Positions 48,202 through 56,970 of a stretch of DNA of 64,000 nucleotides are shown in pieces. Positions within the stretch are counted from its first letter, which is position 1; every line of letters starts with the position of its first letter. Origin of the DNA: an uncultured Aquimonas sp. (GTDB lineage Bacteria; Pseudomonadota; Gammaproteobacteria; Xanthomonadales; Xanthomonadaceae); contig NZ_CALART010000111.1 of assembly GCF_937888285.1 (NCBI RefSeq), forward strand, positions 124,001 through 188,000, given 5' to 3'. The translations under genes and the position numbers were made by a program. Under the pieces are notes generated by a model. The model ran no database searches. It saw only the letters and a list, made by a program, of their open reading frames with translations, and had not been told where the DNA came from.

Positions 48202-49350
48202 ATGCAGATCGAGACCAAGCTGCCCAAGGTGGGCACCACCATCTTCACCGTGATGTCGCAGCTGGCCGCCCAGCACGGCGCCGTCAATCTGGGCCAGGGA
48301 TTCCCCGATTTCGAGACGCCGGCCTTCCTGCAGGACGCCCTGGTGCGCGCCATGCGCGCCGGTCGCAACCAGTACGCGCCGATGCACGGCGTGGCCCCGC
48401 TGCGCGAGCAGATCGCGGCGAAGACGCTGGCGCTGTACGGCGCGAAGATCGACGCCGAGCGCGAAATCACGGTCACCAGCGGTGCCACCGAGGCGATCTT
48501 CGCCGCGATCCACGCGGTGGTACGGCCGGGCGAGGAAGTGATCCTGCTCGATCCCTGCTACGACTGCTATGAGCCGGCGGTGGATCTGGCCGGCGGCGTG
48601 GCCGTACACATCCCGCTGAATCCCGGCGACTTCAGCGTCGACTGGCAGCGCGTGCGCGAGGCGGTGACGGCAAACACCCGGATGATCCTGGTCAACTCGC
48701 CGCACAACCCCTCGGGCGCGGTGTTCGCCCAGGCCGATCTGGATGCGCTCGCCCAAATCGTGCGCGACACCGGCATCTTCGTGCTCTCCGACGAGGTCTA
48801 CGAGCACATCGTCTTCGACGGCCAGCCGCACATGAGCGTGCTGCGCCACCCGGAGCTCGCCGCACGCAGCTTCGTGGTGTCTAGCTTCGGCAAGACCTAC
48901 CACTGCACCGGCTGGAAGCTCGGCTATGCGGTGGCGCCGGCCGCGCTCACGGCCGAGTTCCGCAAAGTCCACCAGTACCTGACCTTCTGCAGCTTCGCGC
49001 CGGCGCAGTGGGCGCTGGCCGAGATGCTGGAACAGCATCCCGAGCATCACCTCGAGCTGCCGGACTTCTACCAGCGCAAGCGCGACGCCTTCCGGGCCCA
49101 GCTCGCTGCGACGCGCTTCCGCTGCCTGCCAGTGCCCGGCGGCTACTTCCAGCTGGTCGACTACTCGGCGATCTCGGACATGGGCGATCTCGAATTCTGT
49201 CGCTGGCTCACCGTCGAGAAGGGCGTCACCGCGATTCCGCTGTCGCCGTTCTATGCCGAGGCGCCCGCCAACCAGCGGGTGATCCGACTGTGCTTCGCCA
49301 AGACCGAGGCCACCATGGCCGCAGCGGTCGAGCGTCTGGCGAAGGTCTGA
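48202..49350 (+). CDS. PLP-dependent aminotransferase (methionine aminotransferase-like, YbdL family)
   Basis: The 382-residue class I aminotransferase has the substrate loop LGQGFPDFETP, the PLP-contact NSPHNPSG and SDEVYEHIVFDG motifs and the Schiff-base Lys231 in SSFGKTYHCTGWKLGY. It matches the kynurenine/glutamine-dependent methionine aminotransferase group (YbdL). The ATG at 48202 starts the conserved N-terminus. The next gene, 4 bases away, is an omega-amidase-type nitrilase. This pairing is known: the transaminase makes a 2-oxo-acid with glutamine as donor, and the amidase then hydrolyses the alpha-ketoglutaramate formed. Confidence 0.93.
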   Translation: MQIETKLPKVGTTIFTVMSQLAAQHGAVNLGQGFPDFETPAFLQDALVRAMRAGRNQYAPMHGVAPLREQIAAKTLALYGAKIDAEREITVTSGATEAIFAAIHAVVRPGEEVILLDPCYDCYEPAVDLAGGVAVHIPLNPGDFSVDWQRVREAVTANTRMILVNSPHNPSGAVFAQADLDALAQIVRDTGIFVLSDEVYEHIVFDGQPHMSVLRHPELAARSFVVSSFGKTYHCTGWKLGYAVAPAALTAEFRKVHQYLTFCSFAPAQWALAEMLEQHPEHHLELPDFYQRKRDAFRAQLAATRFRCLPVPGGYFQLVDYSAISDMGDLEFCRWLTVEKGVTAIPLSPFYAEAPANQRVIRLCFAKTEATMAAAVERLAKV

Positions 49351-49354
49351 GCCC

Positions 49355-50170
49355 ATGCATGCTCCCACCGCTCCGAGCCGCGACCTGCGCGTTTCGCTGG
49401 TGCAGGCCGCCACCGTCTGGCATGACCCCGCCGCCAACCGCGCCCTTTATGGCGAGCTGGTGCGGCCGCTGGCCGGTCAGACCGATCTCGTGGTGCTGCC
49501 GGAAACCTTCACCTCGGGCTTCTCCAACGCCGCGATCGGTGAGGCCGAAACCATGGACGGCCCCAGTGTGGCCTGGCTGCGCGCGCTGGCCATGGAGATC
49601 GGTGCCGCCGTCACCGGCTCGATGGTGATCCGCGAAGGCGACACCGTGTTCAACCGTCTGCTGTTCGCCACCCCCGACGGCGCGCTGGCGCAGTACGACA
49701 AACGCCACCTGTTCCGCATGGCTGGCGAGCACGAGCGCTATGCCGCCGGCGGCCCGAAGCTGGTGGTGGAGTGGTGCGGCTGGCGGATCTGTCCCCAGGT
49801 CTGTTACGACCTGCGCTTCCCGGTGTTCGCCCGCAACGTGTTCGACGAGGCCGCGCAGCGTTTCGACTATGACCTCATCCTCTGGGTCGCCAACTGGCCG
49901 GCCGCCCGCCGCTACGCCTGGCAGACCCTGCTGCGCGCCCGCGCCATCGAGAACCTGTCCTGCGTGATCGGCGTGAATCGCGTCGGAGTCGACGGCAACG
50001 AGATTGCATATGCCGGTGACAGCGTCGCGCTCGATGCCCTGGGCCAGCCCCTGGTCGAACTCGGCCCCCTGCCGCAGGTGGTGACCTCCAGGCTGGAGGC
50101 CGCCGTCCTGAACGCCCACCGCGCGCGTTTCCCGGCCCAGCTCGACGCGGATCGGTTCCAGCTGCTGTGA
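49355..50170 (+). CDS. Nitrilase-family omega-amidase (YafV-like)
   Basis: The 271-residue cytoplasmic enzyme has the nitrilase triad Glu50 in VLPETFTSGF, Lys116 in YDKRHLF and Cys150 in PQVCYDLRFP. The motif set matches YafV/NIT2 omega-amidases, which turn alpha-ketoglutaramate into 2-oxoglutarate and ammonia. The 4-base gap from the aminotransferase gene supports a shared operon and a methionine- or glutamine-linked salvage role. Confidence 0.93.
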   Translation: MHAPTAPSRDLRVSLVQAATVWHDPAANRALYGELVRPLAGQTDLVVLPETFTSGFSNAAIGEAETMDGPSVAWLRALAMEIGAAVTGSMVIREGDTVFNRLLFATPDGALAQYDKRHLFRMAGEHERYAAGGPKLVVEWCGWRICPQVCYDLRFPVFARNVFDEAAQRFDYDLILWVANWPAARRYAWQTLLRARAIENLSCVIGVNRVGVDGNEIAYAGDSVALDALGQPLVELGPLPQVVTSRLEAAVLNAHRARFPAQLDADRFQLL

Positions 50171-50370
50171 GTCTGCCCTGGAGGGGCTCGCCCGGCTGGA
50201 ACATGAACAGCGCGGATGCGGTCGCCGGGGAGGATGGCTTGTTTTGCCGCCCAGCCCCGTTTGTGCTGTCTGAGTCCGGGGTGAAGGCGTAGGCTTTCAC
50301 GCGGGGTTTGCAGTTGGGACGCTCCGCGCCGGAGTCGTTCCTCATGGGGTTCCAACAGGGAGAACACGCA

Positions 50371-51090
50371 ATGATCAAGTCGATGATGGCCTGCGTTCTG
50401 GCGGTGGCGGCGCTGGCCGGCATGCAGAGCGCGAACGCGCAGCGCGGCGAGCGCGTGAGCGTGGCCGTGGCCGAGTTCAAGAACGAGTCGGGTGCAGGCT
50501 GGTGGCGCGGTGGGGTCGGCTGGGAACTGTCCGGCATGCTGGCCAACGAGCTGGTCGCCACCCGCGCCTTCAGCGTCGTAGAGCGTTCGCGGCTGGAGTC
50601 CGTGCTGCAGGAGCAGAACCTCGCCGCTTCGGGCCGGATGGCGCCAGGCCAGGGCGCGCGGATCGGTCAGCTGACCGGTGCCCAGTACCTGATCATGGGC
50701 ACGGTCACGAGCTACGAGGAGCAGACTTCCAGCACGGGCGGCGGCATCAGCTTCCGCGGTGTGTCGCTGGGCGGCAAGTCGAGCAAGGCCTACGTGGCCG
50801 TCGACCTGCGCGTGGTCAACAGCGAGACCGGCGAGATCGAGTTCGTGCGCACCATCGAGGGTGAGGCCAAGAGCGGCGGCATGAGCGTGGGTCTGTACCG
50901 CGGCGGCTTCGGCGGCGCGCTGGCCAACGAGAACAACACTCCGGCCGGCAAGGCCATCCGCGCGGCCCTGGTCATGATCACCGACTATCTCGAGTGCGTG
51001 ATGGTCAAGCAGGACCGCTGCATGCGCGAGTTCGACGCGGCCGACGACCGCCGCCGCGAGCGTACCCGCGGTGCCCTGAGCATCGACTGA
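50371..51090 (+). CDS. CsgG/HfaB-family secreted protein
   Basis: The 239-residue protein has a signal peptide (MIKSMMACVLAVAALAGMQSANA) without a lipobox Cys. It has the CsgG-like core: VAVAEFKNESG, LANELVATRAFSVVERSRLESVLQEQ and GAQYLIMGTVTSYEE. CsgG forms an outer-membrane channel for curli, and other members are less studied. There are no curli subunit genes nearby, and the missing lipidation site argues against a classical CsgG pore. AGGGAGA lies 8-14 bases upstream. A strong terminator follows. Confidence 0.85.
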   Translation: MIKSMMACVLAVAALAGMQSANAQRGERVSVAVAEFKNESGAGWWRGGVGWELSGMLANELVATRAFSVVERSRLESVLQEQNLAASGRMAPGQGARIGQLTGAQYLIMGTVTSYEEQTSSTGGGISFRGVSLGGKSSKAYVAVDLRVVNSETGEIEFVRTIEGEAKSGGMSVGLYRGGFGGALANENNTPAGKAIRAALVMITDYLECVMVKQDRCMREFDAADDRRRERTRGALSID

Positions 51091-51130
51091 GAGCGGGTCC
51101 GCGCGATGCGCTCGCGCGCCGGCCGATCAT

Positions 51131-51160
51131 GCAAACGCCCCGGTCTGCCGGGGCGTTTGC
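51131..51160 (+). terminator. Intrinsic terminator after the CsgG-like gene
   Basis: Perfect 13-base arms (51131-51143 and 51148-51160) surround a TCTG loop, and the second arm ends in a T-rich GTTTGC. It lies about 40 bases after the stop. Confidence 0.85.
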
Positions 51161-51242
51161 ACGTCTGCCTGCACCGCGCTGCAGCTTGATTCCTGGCGCC
51201 CCCGGCAGCAGGGTTGCTGCCTGCGCCCAGCCGGAGCTGTCC

Positions 51243-51557
51243 ATGGCCACTGCCGACACCCGCTTCCAGAGCTTCAGCGAGTTCTATCCCTACTACCTTG
51301 CCGAGCACGCCAACCGCAGTTGCCGCCGGCTGCATTTCGTCGGCAGCAGTGGCGCGCTGGTCTGCGCGCTGATCGCGCTCGCCAGCCTCGATCCGCGCTG
51401 GCTGCTGGCCGCCCTGGTCTGTGGTTACGGCTTCGCCTGGATCGGCCACTTCGTGTTCGAGAAGAACCGCCCGGCGACGTTCAAGCACCCGCTCTATTCC
51501 TTCCTCGGCGACTGGGTGATGTACCGCGACATCCTGATCGGACGGATTCCCTTCTGA
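51243..51557 (+). CDS. DUF962/Mpo1-like membrane protein
   Basis: The 104-residue protein matches the Mpo1/YGL010w-like (DUF962) family. It has EFYPYYLAEHANRSCRRLHFVG at the start, two hydrophobic helices, and HFVFEKNRPATFKHPLYSFLGDW. Yeast Mpo1 is a dioxygenase in 2-hydroxy fatty acid oxidation, and the conserved His residues are present here. The bacterial role is unknown. The ATG at 51243 begins the family N-terminus. Confidence 0.88.
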   Translation: MATADTRFQSFSEFYPYYLAEHANRSCRRLHFVGSSGALVCALIALASLDPRWLLAALVCGYGFAWIGHFVFEKNRPATFKHPLYSFLGDWVMYRDILIGRIPF

Positions 51558-51633
51558 ACCGGGCGGAAGCGCCCCGAGGCATCGGCACTTTGTCAAGAGC
51601 GGTTCACGCGCGTCTCACTCGCCCCGTGGTCAA

Positions 51634-51647
51634 TTCACGTCCGTGAA
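51634..51647. promoter_or_regulatory. Palindromic operator candidate upstream of the response regulator
   Basis: TTCACG-TC-CGTGAA is a perfect interrupted palindrome 20 bases before the ATG at 51668. A further TTCACG half-site lies at 51603-51608. Its position suggests repression or autoregulation of the two-component genes. Confidence 0.4.
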
Positions 51648-51667
51648 AACCCCACCGGAGCCCAGCC

Positions 51668-52393
51668 ATGAAGTCTCGCGAAGAATCCGCCGGTCTGATC
51701 CTCCTGATCGAGGACAACCGCAACATCTCTGAAATGGTCGGCGAATACCTCGAGCGCAAAGGCTTCGGGGTGGATTACGCCAGCGACGGCGCCGACGGCC
51801 TGCGCCTCGCCGTTGAAAACAGCTACGACGTGATCGTGCTTGACCTGATGCTGCCGCGCATCGATGGCCTGGAGGTGTGCCGCCGCCTGCGCCAGGAAGC
51901 CAAGAAGTCGACGCCGGTGCTGATGTTGACCGCGCGGGACACCCTTGATGACAAGGTCCGCGGCCTGGAGGCCGGGGGAGACGACTACCTGGTCAAGCCT
52001 TTCGCCATCCAGGAACTCGAAGCGCGCGTACGTGCCCTGATCCGCCGCGATCGCCGCCAGGTCAGCGCCGAAGTGCTCAAGGTCGGCGACCTGGTGCTGG
52101 ACACGGCCACCCTGCGCCTGACCCGTGGCGGTCGCGACCTGCAGCTGTCGCCGATCGGCTTGAAGCTGCTCACCATCCTGATGCGCGAATCGCCGCGCGT
52201 GGTCAGCCGTCGCGACATCGAGCGCGAGATCTGGGGCGACGCGCTGCCCGACTCCGACACCCTGCGCAGCCACCTGTACAACCTGCGCAAGGTGATCGAC
52301 AAGCCCTTCGAGAAGCAGCTGCTGCACACCATCCACAGCGCGGGCTACCGCCTGGCTGAGCTGGAGACCGAGCCGGCGCAGCGGGTGGGGTGA
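51668..52393 (+). CDS. OmpR-family response regulator
   Basis: The 241-residue protein has a receiver (LIEDNRNIS, acceptor Asp in VIVLDLMLPRIDG, Thr in LMLTARDT, Lys in LVKPFAI) and a winged-helix domain (SPIGLKLLTILMRES, LRSHLYNLRKVIDKPF). The partner kinase starts at 52707, but 313 bases of repeat DNA and a hairpin separate the two, which is unusual. There is a palindrome just upstream of the start. Confidence 0.93.
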   Translation: MKSREESAGLILLIEDNRNISEMVGEYLERKGFGVDYASDGADGLRLAVENSYDVIVLDLMLPRIDGLEVCRRLRQEAKKSTPVLMLTARDTLDDKVRGLEAGGDDYLVKPFAIQELEARVRALIRRDRRQVSAEVLKVGDLVLDTATLRLTRGGRDLQLSPIGLKLLTILMRESPRVVSRRDIEREIWGDALPDSDTLRSHLYNLRKVIDKPFEKQLLHTIHSAGYRLAELETEPAQRVG

Positions 52394-52402
52394 TTCAAAG
52401 CC

Positions 52403-52696
52403 GGGATTGGAGATTCGGGATTCGGGATTTGCAAGAGCAGCGTTCGGCAAGGCTCACCACCGCGCTTCGAATCCAAGACCCAGTCCTTCGCGTCACGCTA
52501 CGCTGAAAAACGGGCTCCGCGCACTACGCGGAGCCCGTGTGCTTTCCGGGCTTCAATGCCTGACGTGGCAGCTGCAGCCTGTACGGTCGTCGTCCAGCGG
52601 CCACCGCGCTTCACGGCCGCATCCATCGCTGTGCGACATGCTCGCCCCGCCTGCAGCCTCAATGCCGCGGGCTGCGAATCCCCAATCCCGAATCCC
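52403..52696. repeat. Heptad-repeat element between response regulator and kinase
   Basis: Four tandem heptads (GGGATTG, GAGATTC, GGGATTC, GGGATTT) at 52403-52430 face three inverted copies at 52676-52696. They bracket about 245 bases containing a 12-bp hairpin at 52510-52538. This looks like a small mobile or REP-type element inserted in the two-component operon and is the same design as at 15347-15510. Confidence 0.65.
52506..52538 (-). terminator. Hairpin with T-run on the minus strand, inside the repeat element
   Basis: Twelve-base arms (52510-52521 and 52527-52538) surround a five-base loop. On the minus strand a run of five Ts (52510-52506) includes and follows the last base of the stem. 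On the plus strand there is only GTGCTTTCC, so effect on the regulator-to-kinase transcript may be partial. Confidence 0.5.
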
Positions 52697-52706
52697 GGCA
52701 AAGAAA

Positions 52707-54032
52707 ATGCGCATCTCCACCGGCCTGCGCCGCAAGATCTGGGCGGCGTTCATCCTGCAGATCGCGGCGATCAGCTGCGCCACCGTGCTCGGCGTCTACG
52801 GCGCCTCGGCCGTGCTCAAGGACGTGCTGATCCAGCGCGCACTGACCGACGAGGCCGCGCACTACCGCGAGCGTCTGGCGCGTGACCCGCAGGCGCCGCC
52901 GCCCGATACCTACAACATGCAGGGCTACCTGCAGCGACACGGCGAGAGCGAGAACGTGCTCCCCGAGAACCTGCGCGGCCTGGCCTCGGGCTACTACGGT
53001 CTGCCGGCCGAGCGCGGTGGTTCGCTGGTGCTGGTGCAGGAGGGCGAGGGCGGCACGCTCGTTCTGGTGTTCGACGCCGAGCAGGTCAATGCGCTGGCCT
53101 TCTTCTTCGGCGCGGTGCCGTTGGTGCTGGTGCTGGTGGTGATCTACATCATCGCCTGGGCCACCTACCGCATCTCGCGCCGCGCGGTCTCGCCGGTGAT
53201 CTGGCTGGCTGGCGTGGTCCAGCACTGGGACCCCAAGAACCCCAATCTTGAAGCGCTGTCGCCGGAACAGCTGCCGCTCGATGTCGAGGGCGAGGTGCTG
53301 GTGCTGGCCCAGGCCCTGCACGAGTTCGCCTCGCGCATCGATGCCTTCGTGCAGCGCGAACGCGACTTCACCCGCGATGCCAGCCACGAGCTGCGGAGCC
53401 CGCTGACGGTGATCCGCATCGCCTGCGACGTGCTCTGTGCGGAAGACGATCTGCCGCCCTACGCGAAGCGGCAGATCAAGCGCATCCTAGGCTCGGCGCG
53501 CGACATGGAGGGACTGATCGAGTCCTTCCTCATCCTTGCCCGCGAGGGCGATGCCGATCTGCCGGAAGAGGACTTCGTGATCAACGAGGTCGTGGCCGAC
53601 GAGGTCGAGAAAGCCCGGCCGCTGCTCGGGGACAAGCCGGTGGAGCTGCGCATCGAGGAGCACGCCGCGTTTTCCCTGCACGGCAGTCCACGTGTGCTGC
53701 GGGTGATCCTGTCCAACCTGATCCGCAATGCCTGCGCCTACACCGATCGCGGCAGCGTGGTGGTGCAGATCCACAACGACCACGTCTGCGTTCAGGACAC
53801 CGGCTGCGGCATGACGCCCGACGAGCTTGAGCGCGCCTTCGATCCGTTCTTCCGCGGCGGCCTGCGCAAGGAAGGGGGCCAGGGCGTCGGTCTGACCATC
53901 GTGCGCAGGCTGTCCGCGCGTTTCGGCTGGCCGGTCACCCTGGAAAGCGAGGCGGGGCAGGGCACCCGTGCCCTCGTGCGATTCCCGAGCGCGTTCGCGG
54001 CAGGTCGTGCCGAGGCGGCTGCGGAGGTCTGA
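52707..54032 (+). CDS. Sensor histidine kinase
   Basis: The 441-residue inner-membrane kinase has a transmembrane helix near 12-38, a short periplasmic domain of about 90 residues and a second helix (FFFGAVPLVLVLVVIYIIAWA). A HAMP region follows, then the phospho-acceptor His in RDASHELRSPLTVIRIA. The ATPase domain has the N box LSNLIRNACAY, a short G1 (QDTGCGM) and GGQGVGLTIVRRL. It pairs with the regulator at 51668. The ATG at 52707 follows the repeat element directly with a weak AAGA ribosome site. Confidence 0.92.
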   Translation: MRISTGLRRKIWAAFILQIAAISCATVLGVYGASAVLKDVLIQRALTDEAAHYRERLARDPQAPPPDTYNMQGYLQRHGESENVLPENLRGLASGYYGLPAERGGSLVLVQEGEGGTLVLVFDAEQVNALAFFFGAVPLVLVLVVIYIIAWATYRISRRAVSPVIWLAGVVQHWDPKNPNLEALSPEQLPLDVEGEVLVLAQALHEFASRIDAFVQRERDFTRDASHELRSPLTVIRIACDVLCAEDDLPPYAKRQIKRILGSARDMEGLIESFLILAREGDADLPEEDFVINEVVADEVEKARPLLGDKPVELRIEEHAAFSLHGSPRVLRVILSNLIRNACAYTDRGSVVVQIHNDHVCVQDTGCGMTPDELERAFDPFFRGGLRKEGGQGVGLTIVRRLSARFGWPVTLESEAGQGTRALVRFPSAFAAGRAEAAAEV

Positions 54033-54237
54033 TCGACCGCCTATCCCTGGCTGCGTGCCGTCCATCGGTGGTCCTGCATGCCCGTTTCACCCGGGGGCGA
54101 TGGCGCTTTGATCGATGTGCAGGCGGGGTCGGCTCACCTTGATGGTGCCGTCATTTTTCGTGCAGCGTCGCTTGACGTTCAGGCGGATACATATTCGCCG
54201 CGCCTCATTTCAAGCGCGCCCTACGGAGACCCCATCC

Positions 54238-55350
54238 ATGAAGCCGATCCACGCCCTGCTGCCCGCCGGACTCTCCGGCATTCTCCTGCTTGCACCCGCG
54301 CTTGCCCTCGCCGACGCCCGCGTCCTCGTCGGCCATTTCGCCCCGTTCAGCGACGATCTGGCGGCGACCGCGGTGGACGTCCGCATCAACGGCGCCACGG
54401 CGCTGACCAACGTCCGCTATGGCGACTTCACCAGCTATATCCCGCTGCCGGCGGGCGCCTACGCGCTGGAGGTCGTTCTGGCGGGAACCAACACCGTGGC
54501 GATCAGCGCCAACGTGACCCTGGCCGACAATACCGATTACACCGTGCTTGCCACCGGCGGTGCCAACGGCCAGCCGCTGGCGCTGCAGCCGCTGGTCGAC
54601 GACAACCGCCCGCCGGCGACCGGGAACCTGAAGCTCCGCGTGATCCACGCCGCGCCCTTCGGCCCGGATGCCGAGTCCACGGCGGTATCGATCCGCACCG
54701 ACCGCGGCGCCGTGGTGGGTGGACTCACCAACGTGCCCTTCTTCGCCGCCAGTGGTTACCTGGAGATCCCGGCCGGCAACTACGACCTGAAGGTGGCAAC
54801 GCCGGACGGCGGGACCAATCTGATCGACCTGGCGCCGGTCGACCTGCCTGCAGGCGCGGTGCTGTCGGTGCTTGCGACCGGCGATGGCGTCAACCAGCCG
54901 CTCGGCTTCACCGCGCTGCCGCTGGGCGCGCTGCCGACCGAGACGCCGGTCGATCTGAGCGTCAACGGCATGTGGTACACGCCCGAGTTCAGCGGCCAGG
55001 GCTTCGTGTTCACGCCGCGCCCGGGCGAGAACCGCCTGGTTGGCAGCTGGTACGCGTTCGATGCCAACGGCGGCAAGATCTGGTTCACCCTCGACAGCGC
55101 CGCGGTCTCGCTGGGTACCGCAGCGGTCACCGGCGGCGGCTTCAACGGTCGCAGCGCCGAACTCGCGGTGCTCAACACCACTGGCGGCCGCTTCCTCGCG
55201 CCGAACCCTGTGCAGACCGCGCCGATCGGTCGGGTGCGCATCGACTTCGCGGACTGCAATTCCGCGGTTGCCGAGATCCTGCTCGACGGCCAGCCCGCGC
55301 GCAGCATTCCGCTGCTGAACATCACCCCCTCGGGTATCTGCTCGCTGTAA
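54238..55350 (+). CDS. Secreted DUF4397-domain protein with an SGxG/WY domain
   Basis: The 370-residue protein has a signal peptide (MKPIHALLPAGLSGILLLAPALALA) and two DUF4397 units. Their conserved V(L/R)xxHxAPF starts occur in VLVGHFAPFSDDL (residue 29 on) and LRVIHAAPFGPDA (residue 131 on), each ending in a glycine-rich beta turn. The last 130 residues form the SGxG...WY domain (GMWYTPEFSGQGF, then GSWYAFDANGGKIWF). Its function is unknown. DUF4397 proteins are thought to be surface or adhesion-like. GGAG lies 11-14 bases upstream of the ATG. A terminator follows. Confidence 0.85.
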   Translation: MKPIHALLPAGLSGILLLAPALALADARVLVGHFAPFSDDLAATAVDVRINGATALTNVRYGDFTSYIPLPAGAYALEVVLAGTNTVAISANVTLADNTDYTVLATGGANGQPLALQPLVDDNRPPATGNLKLRVIHAAPFGPDAESTAVSIRTDRGAVVGGLTNVPFFAASGYLEIPAGNYDLKVATPDGGTNLIDLAPVDLPAGAVLSVLATGDGVNQPLGFTALPLGALPTETPVDLSVNGMWYTPEFSGQGFVFTPRPGENRLVGSWYAFDANGGKIWFTLDSAAVSLGTAAVTGGGFNGRSAELAVLNTTGGRFLAPNPVQTAPIGRVRIDFADCNSAVAEILLDGQPARSIPLLNITPSGICSL

Positions 55351-55359
55351 GCCCAGCCT

Positions 55360-55388
55360 GGGCGAGCCCTGTGCATCGGGGCTCGCCC
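55360..55388 (+). terminator. Intrinsic terminator after the DUF4397 gene
   Basis: Ten-base arms (55360-55369 and 55379-55388) surround a nine-base loop. TGCTCTTT follows, a short T-rich run. It begins 10 bases after the stop. Confidence 0.7.
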
Positions 55389-55502
55389 TGCTCTTTGGGC
55401 TCCAGTGGCGGCCTGCGCAGGCGCCCCAAGCCCTTTGCCTGATCCACGCATTCGTCGTGATGCGCTAGCCTGTCGCTCTCCTTGCAGGTGGTGGACCGCG
55501 AC

Positions 55503-56957
55503 ATGCCGAGTTTTTCCCTCGCAGTATTCGCGGCAGCCGCCGTGCTCGGCAGCGCGCAGCCCGCGCAAGAGCCCGTCCTCGTGGTCTGGGAGGCGCAGGC
55601 GGATCTGTCGTCCATGGCCGGCCTCGCCGGCGATGCGCGCGCGCTGTCGGCCTACCGGCACCTGCAGGCGGTGGCTTCAGCCCAGCGCGAGACCGCGGAA
55701 CGGCTGGCGGCGGCACACGGTGGCCACGTGCTGCGCCACTACACCGTCCTCAACGCCAGCCTGATCCGCCTGCCCGCGGCCGCGCGTGCGGCCGTGCGGA
55801 GCGAGGCAGGCGTGGCTTTCCTGGTGCCGGAGCGCAGCTTCAAGATGCGACTGCCCGAGCCGACCGACATTGGAGACAACTCGGCGACGCAGCGCGCGGT
55901 GGAAGCCAGCCTCAGCCTGATCCGCGTGCCCGAAGTCTGGGCCCTGGGGCACGAAGGGCAGGGCATCACCGTGGCCGGCGCCGACACCGGCGTGCGCTGG
56001 AATCATGAGGCCCTGATCGACCAGTACCGCGGCAACAGCGGCGGCAGCGTCAGCCACGCCTACCACTGGCACGACGCCGTGCACGTCGCCGGCAGCAGCT
56101 GCGGCGCGAACAGCCCCGTACCCTGCGACGACCATTCGCACGGCAGCCATACCGTCGGCACCATGGTGGGCGCCGGCGGCGTCAACCAGATCGGCATCGC
56201 CCCGCAGGCGAAATGGATCGCCTGCCGCAACATGAATGCGGGCGATGGCTCGCCGGCGACCTATCTCGAGTGCATGGACTGGTTCCTGGCCCCGACCGAC
56301 GCGGCCGGGCAGAACCCGCAGCCGCTGCTCGCCCCGCACGTGATCAACAACTCCTGGGGCTGTCCGCCCAGCGAAGGCTGCACCACGCAGCAGAGCGCAC
56401 TGCTGGAAGCGGCGGTCAACAACCTGCGTGCCGCCGGCATCCTGTTTGTCGCAGCGGCCGGCAATTCCGGCTCCAGCTGCGGCTCGATCACCGATCCGCC
56501 GGCCTATTTCGCGGGCTCGCTGACCGTCGGCAACAGCCGGCTCGACGGCACCATCAACAACAGCAGCTCACGCGGCCCGATCACCATCGACGGCAGCGGA
56601 CGCATGAAGCCCGACCTGAGCGCGCCGGGCACGACGATCCGTTCGGCTCTGAACAGCGGCGGCTACGGCAACATGACCGGCACCAGCATGGCGGCCCCGC
56701 ATGTGGCCGGTGTCGCCGCCCTGGTGATGTCCGCCTTTCCGCAGTACCGGCGCAATCCCGAAGCGCTGGAGGTTCTGCTGACGCGCGCCGTGGTGCCGAT
56801 GAGCCTCACCCAGACCTGCGGCGGGGTGGCGCCGACCACGTATCCGAACCCGGTCGCGGGTCACGGACGCATCGACGCGCTGCTGGCGATCCAGCTGGCC
56901 GCCGAGTCGGCTGGCCCGATGTTTGCCAACGGTTTCGAGCTGCAGGCGGTGCGCTGA
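55503..56957 (+). CDS. Secreted subtilisin-like (S8) serine peptidase
   Basis: The 484-residue protein has a signal peptide (to about residue 22), a propeptide of about 95 residues and an S8 catalytic domain. Catalytic residues are Asp161 in AGADTGVRW, His213 in HSHGSHTVGT and Ser in GTSMAAPHVAG. It is much shorter than the protease at 43929 and lacks the C-terminal repeats. It ends FANGFELQAVR; a short FxxGFE tail is common on exported proteins of related bacteria and may be a sorting or processing tag. The ATG at 55503 starts the signal peptide. Confidence 0.92.
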   Translation: MPSFSLAVFAAAAVLGSAQPAQEPVLVVWEAQADLSSMAGLAGDARALSAYRHLQAVASAQRETAERLAAAHGGHVLRHYTVLNASLIRLPAAARAAVRSEAGVAFLVPERSFKMRLPEPTDIGDNSATQRAVEASLSLIRVPEVWALGHEGQGITVAGADTGVRWNHEALIDQYRGNSGGSVSHAYHWHDAVHVAGSSCGANSPVPCDDHSHGSHTVGTMVGAGGVNQIGIAPQAKWIACRNMNAGDGSPATYLECMDWFLAPTDAAGQNPQPLLAPHVINNSWGCPPSEGCTTQQSALLEAAVNNLRAAGILFVAAAGNSGSSCGSITDPPAYFAGSLTVGNSRLDGTINNSSSRGPITIDGSGRMKPDLSAPGTTIRSALNSGGYGNMTGTSMAAPHVAGVAALVMSAFPQYRRNPEALEVLLTRAVVPMSLTQTCGGVAPTTYPNPVAGHGRIDALLAIQLAAESAGPMFANGFELQAVR

Positions 56958-56970
56958 TCCTGCCTTGCGC

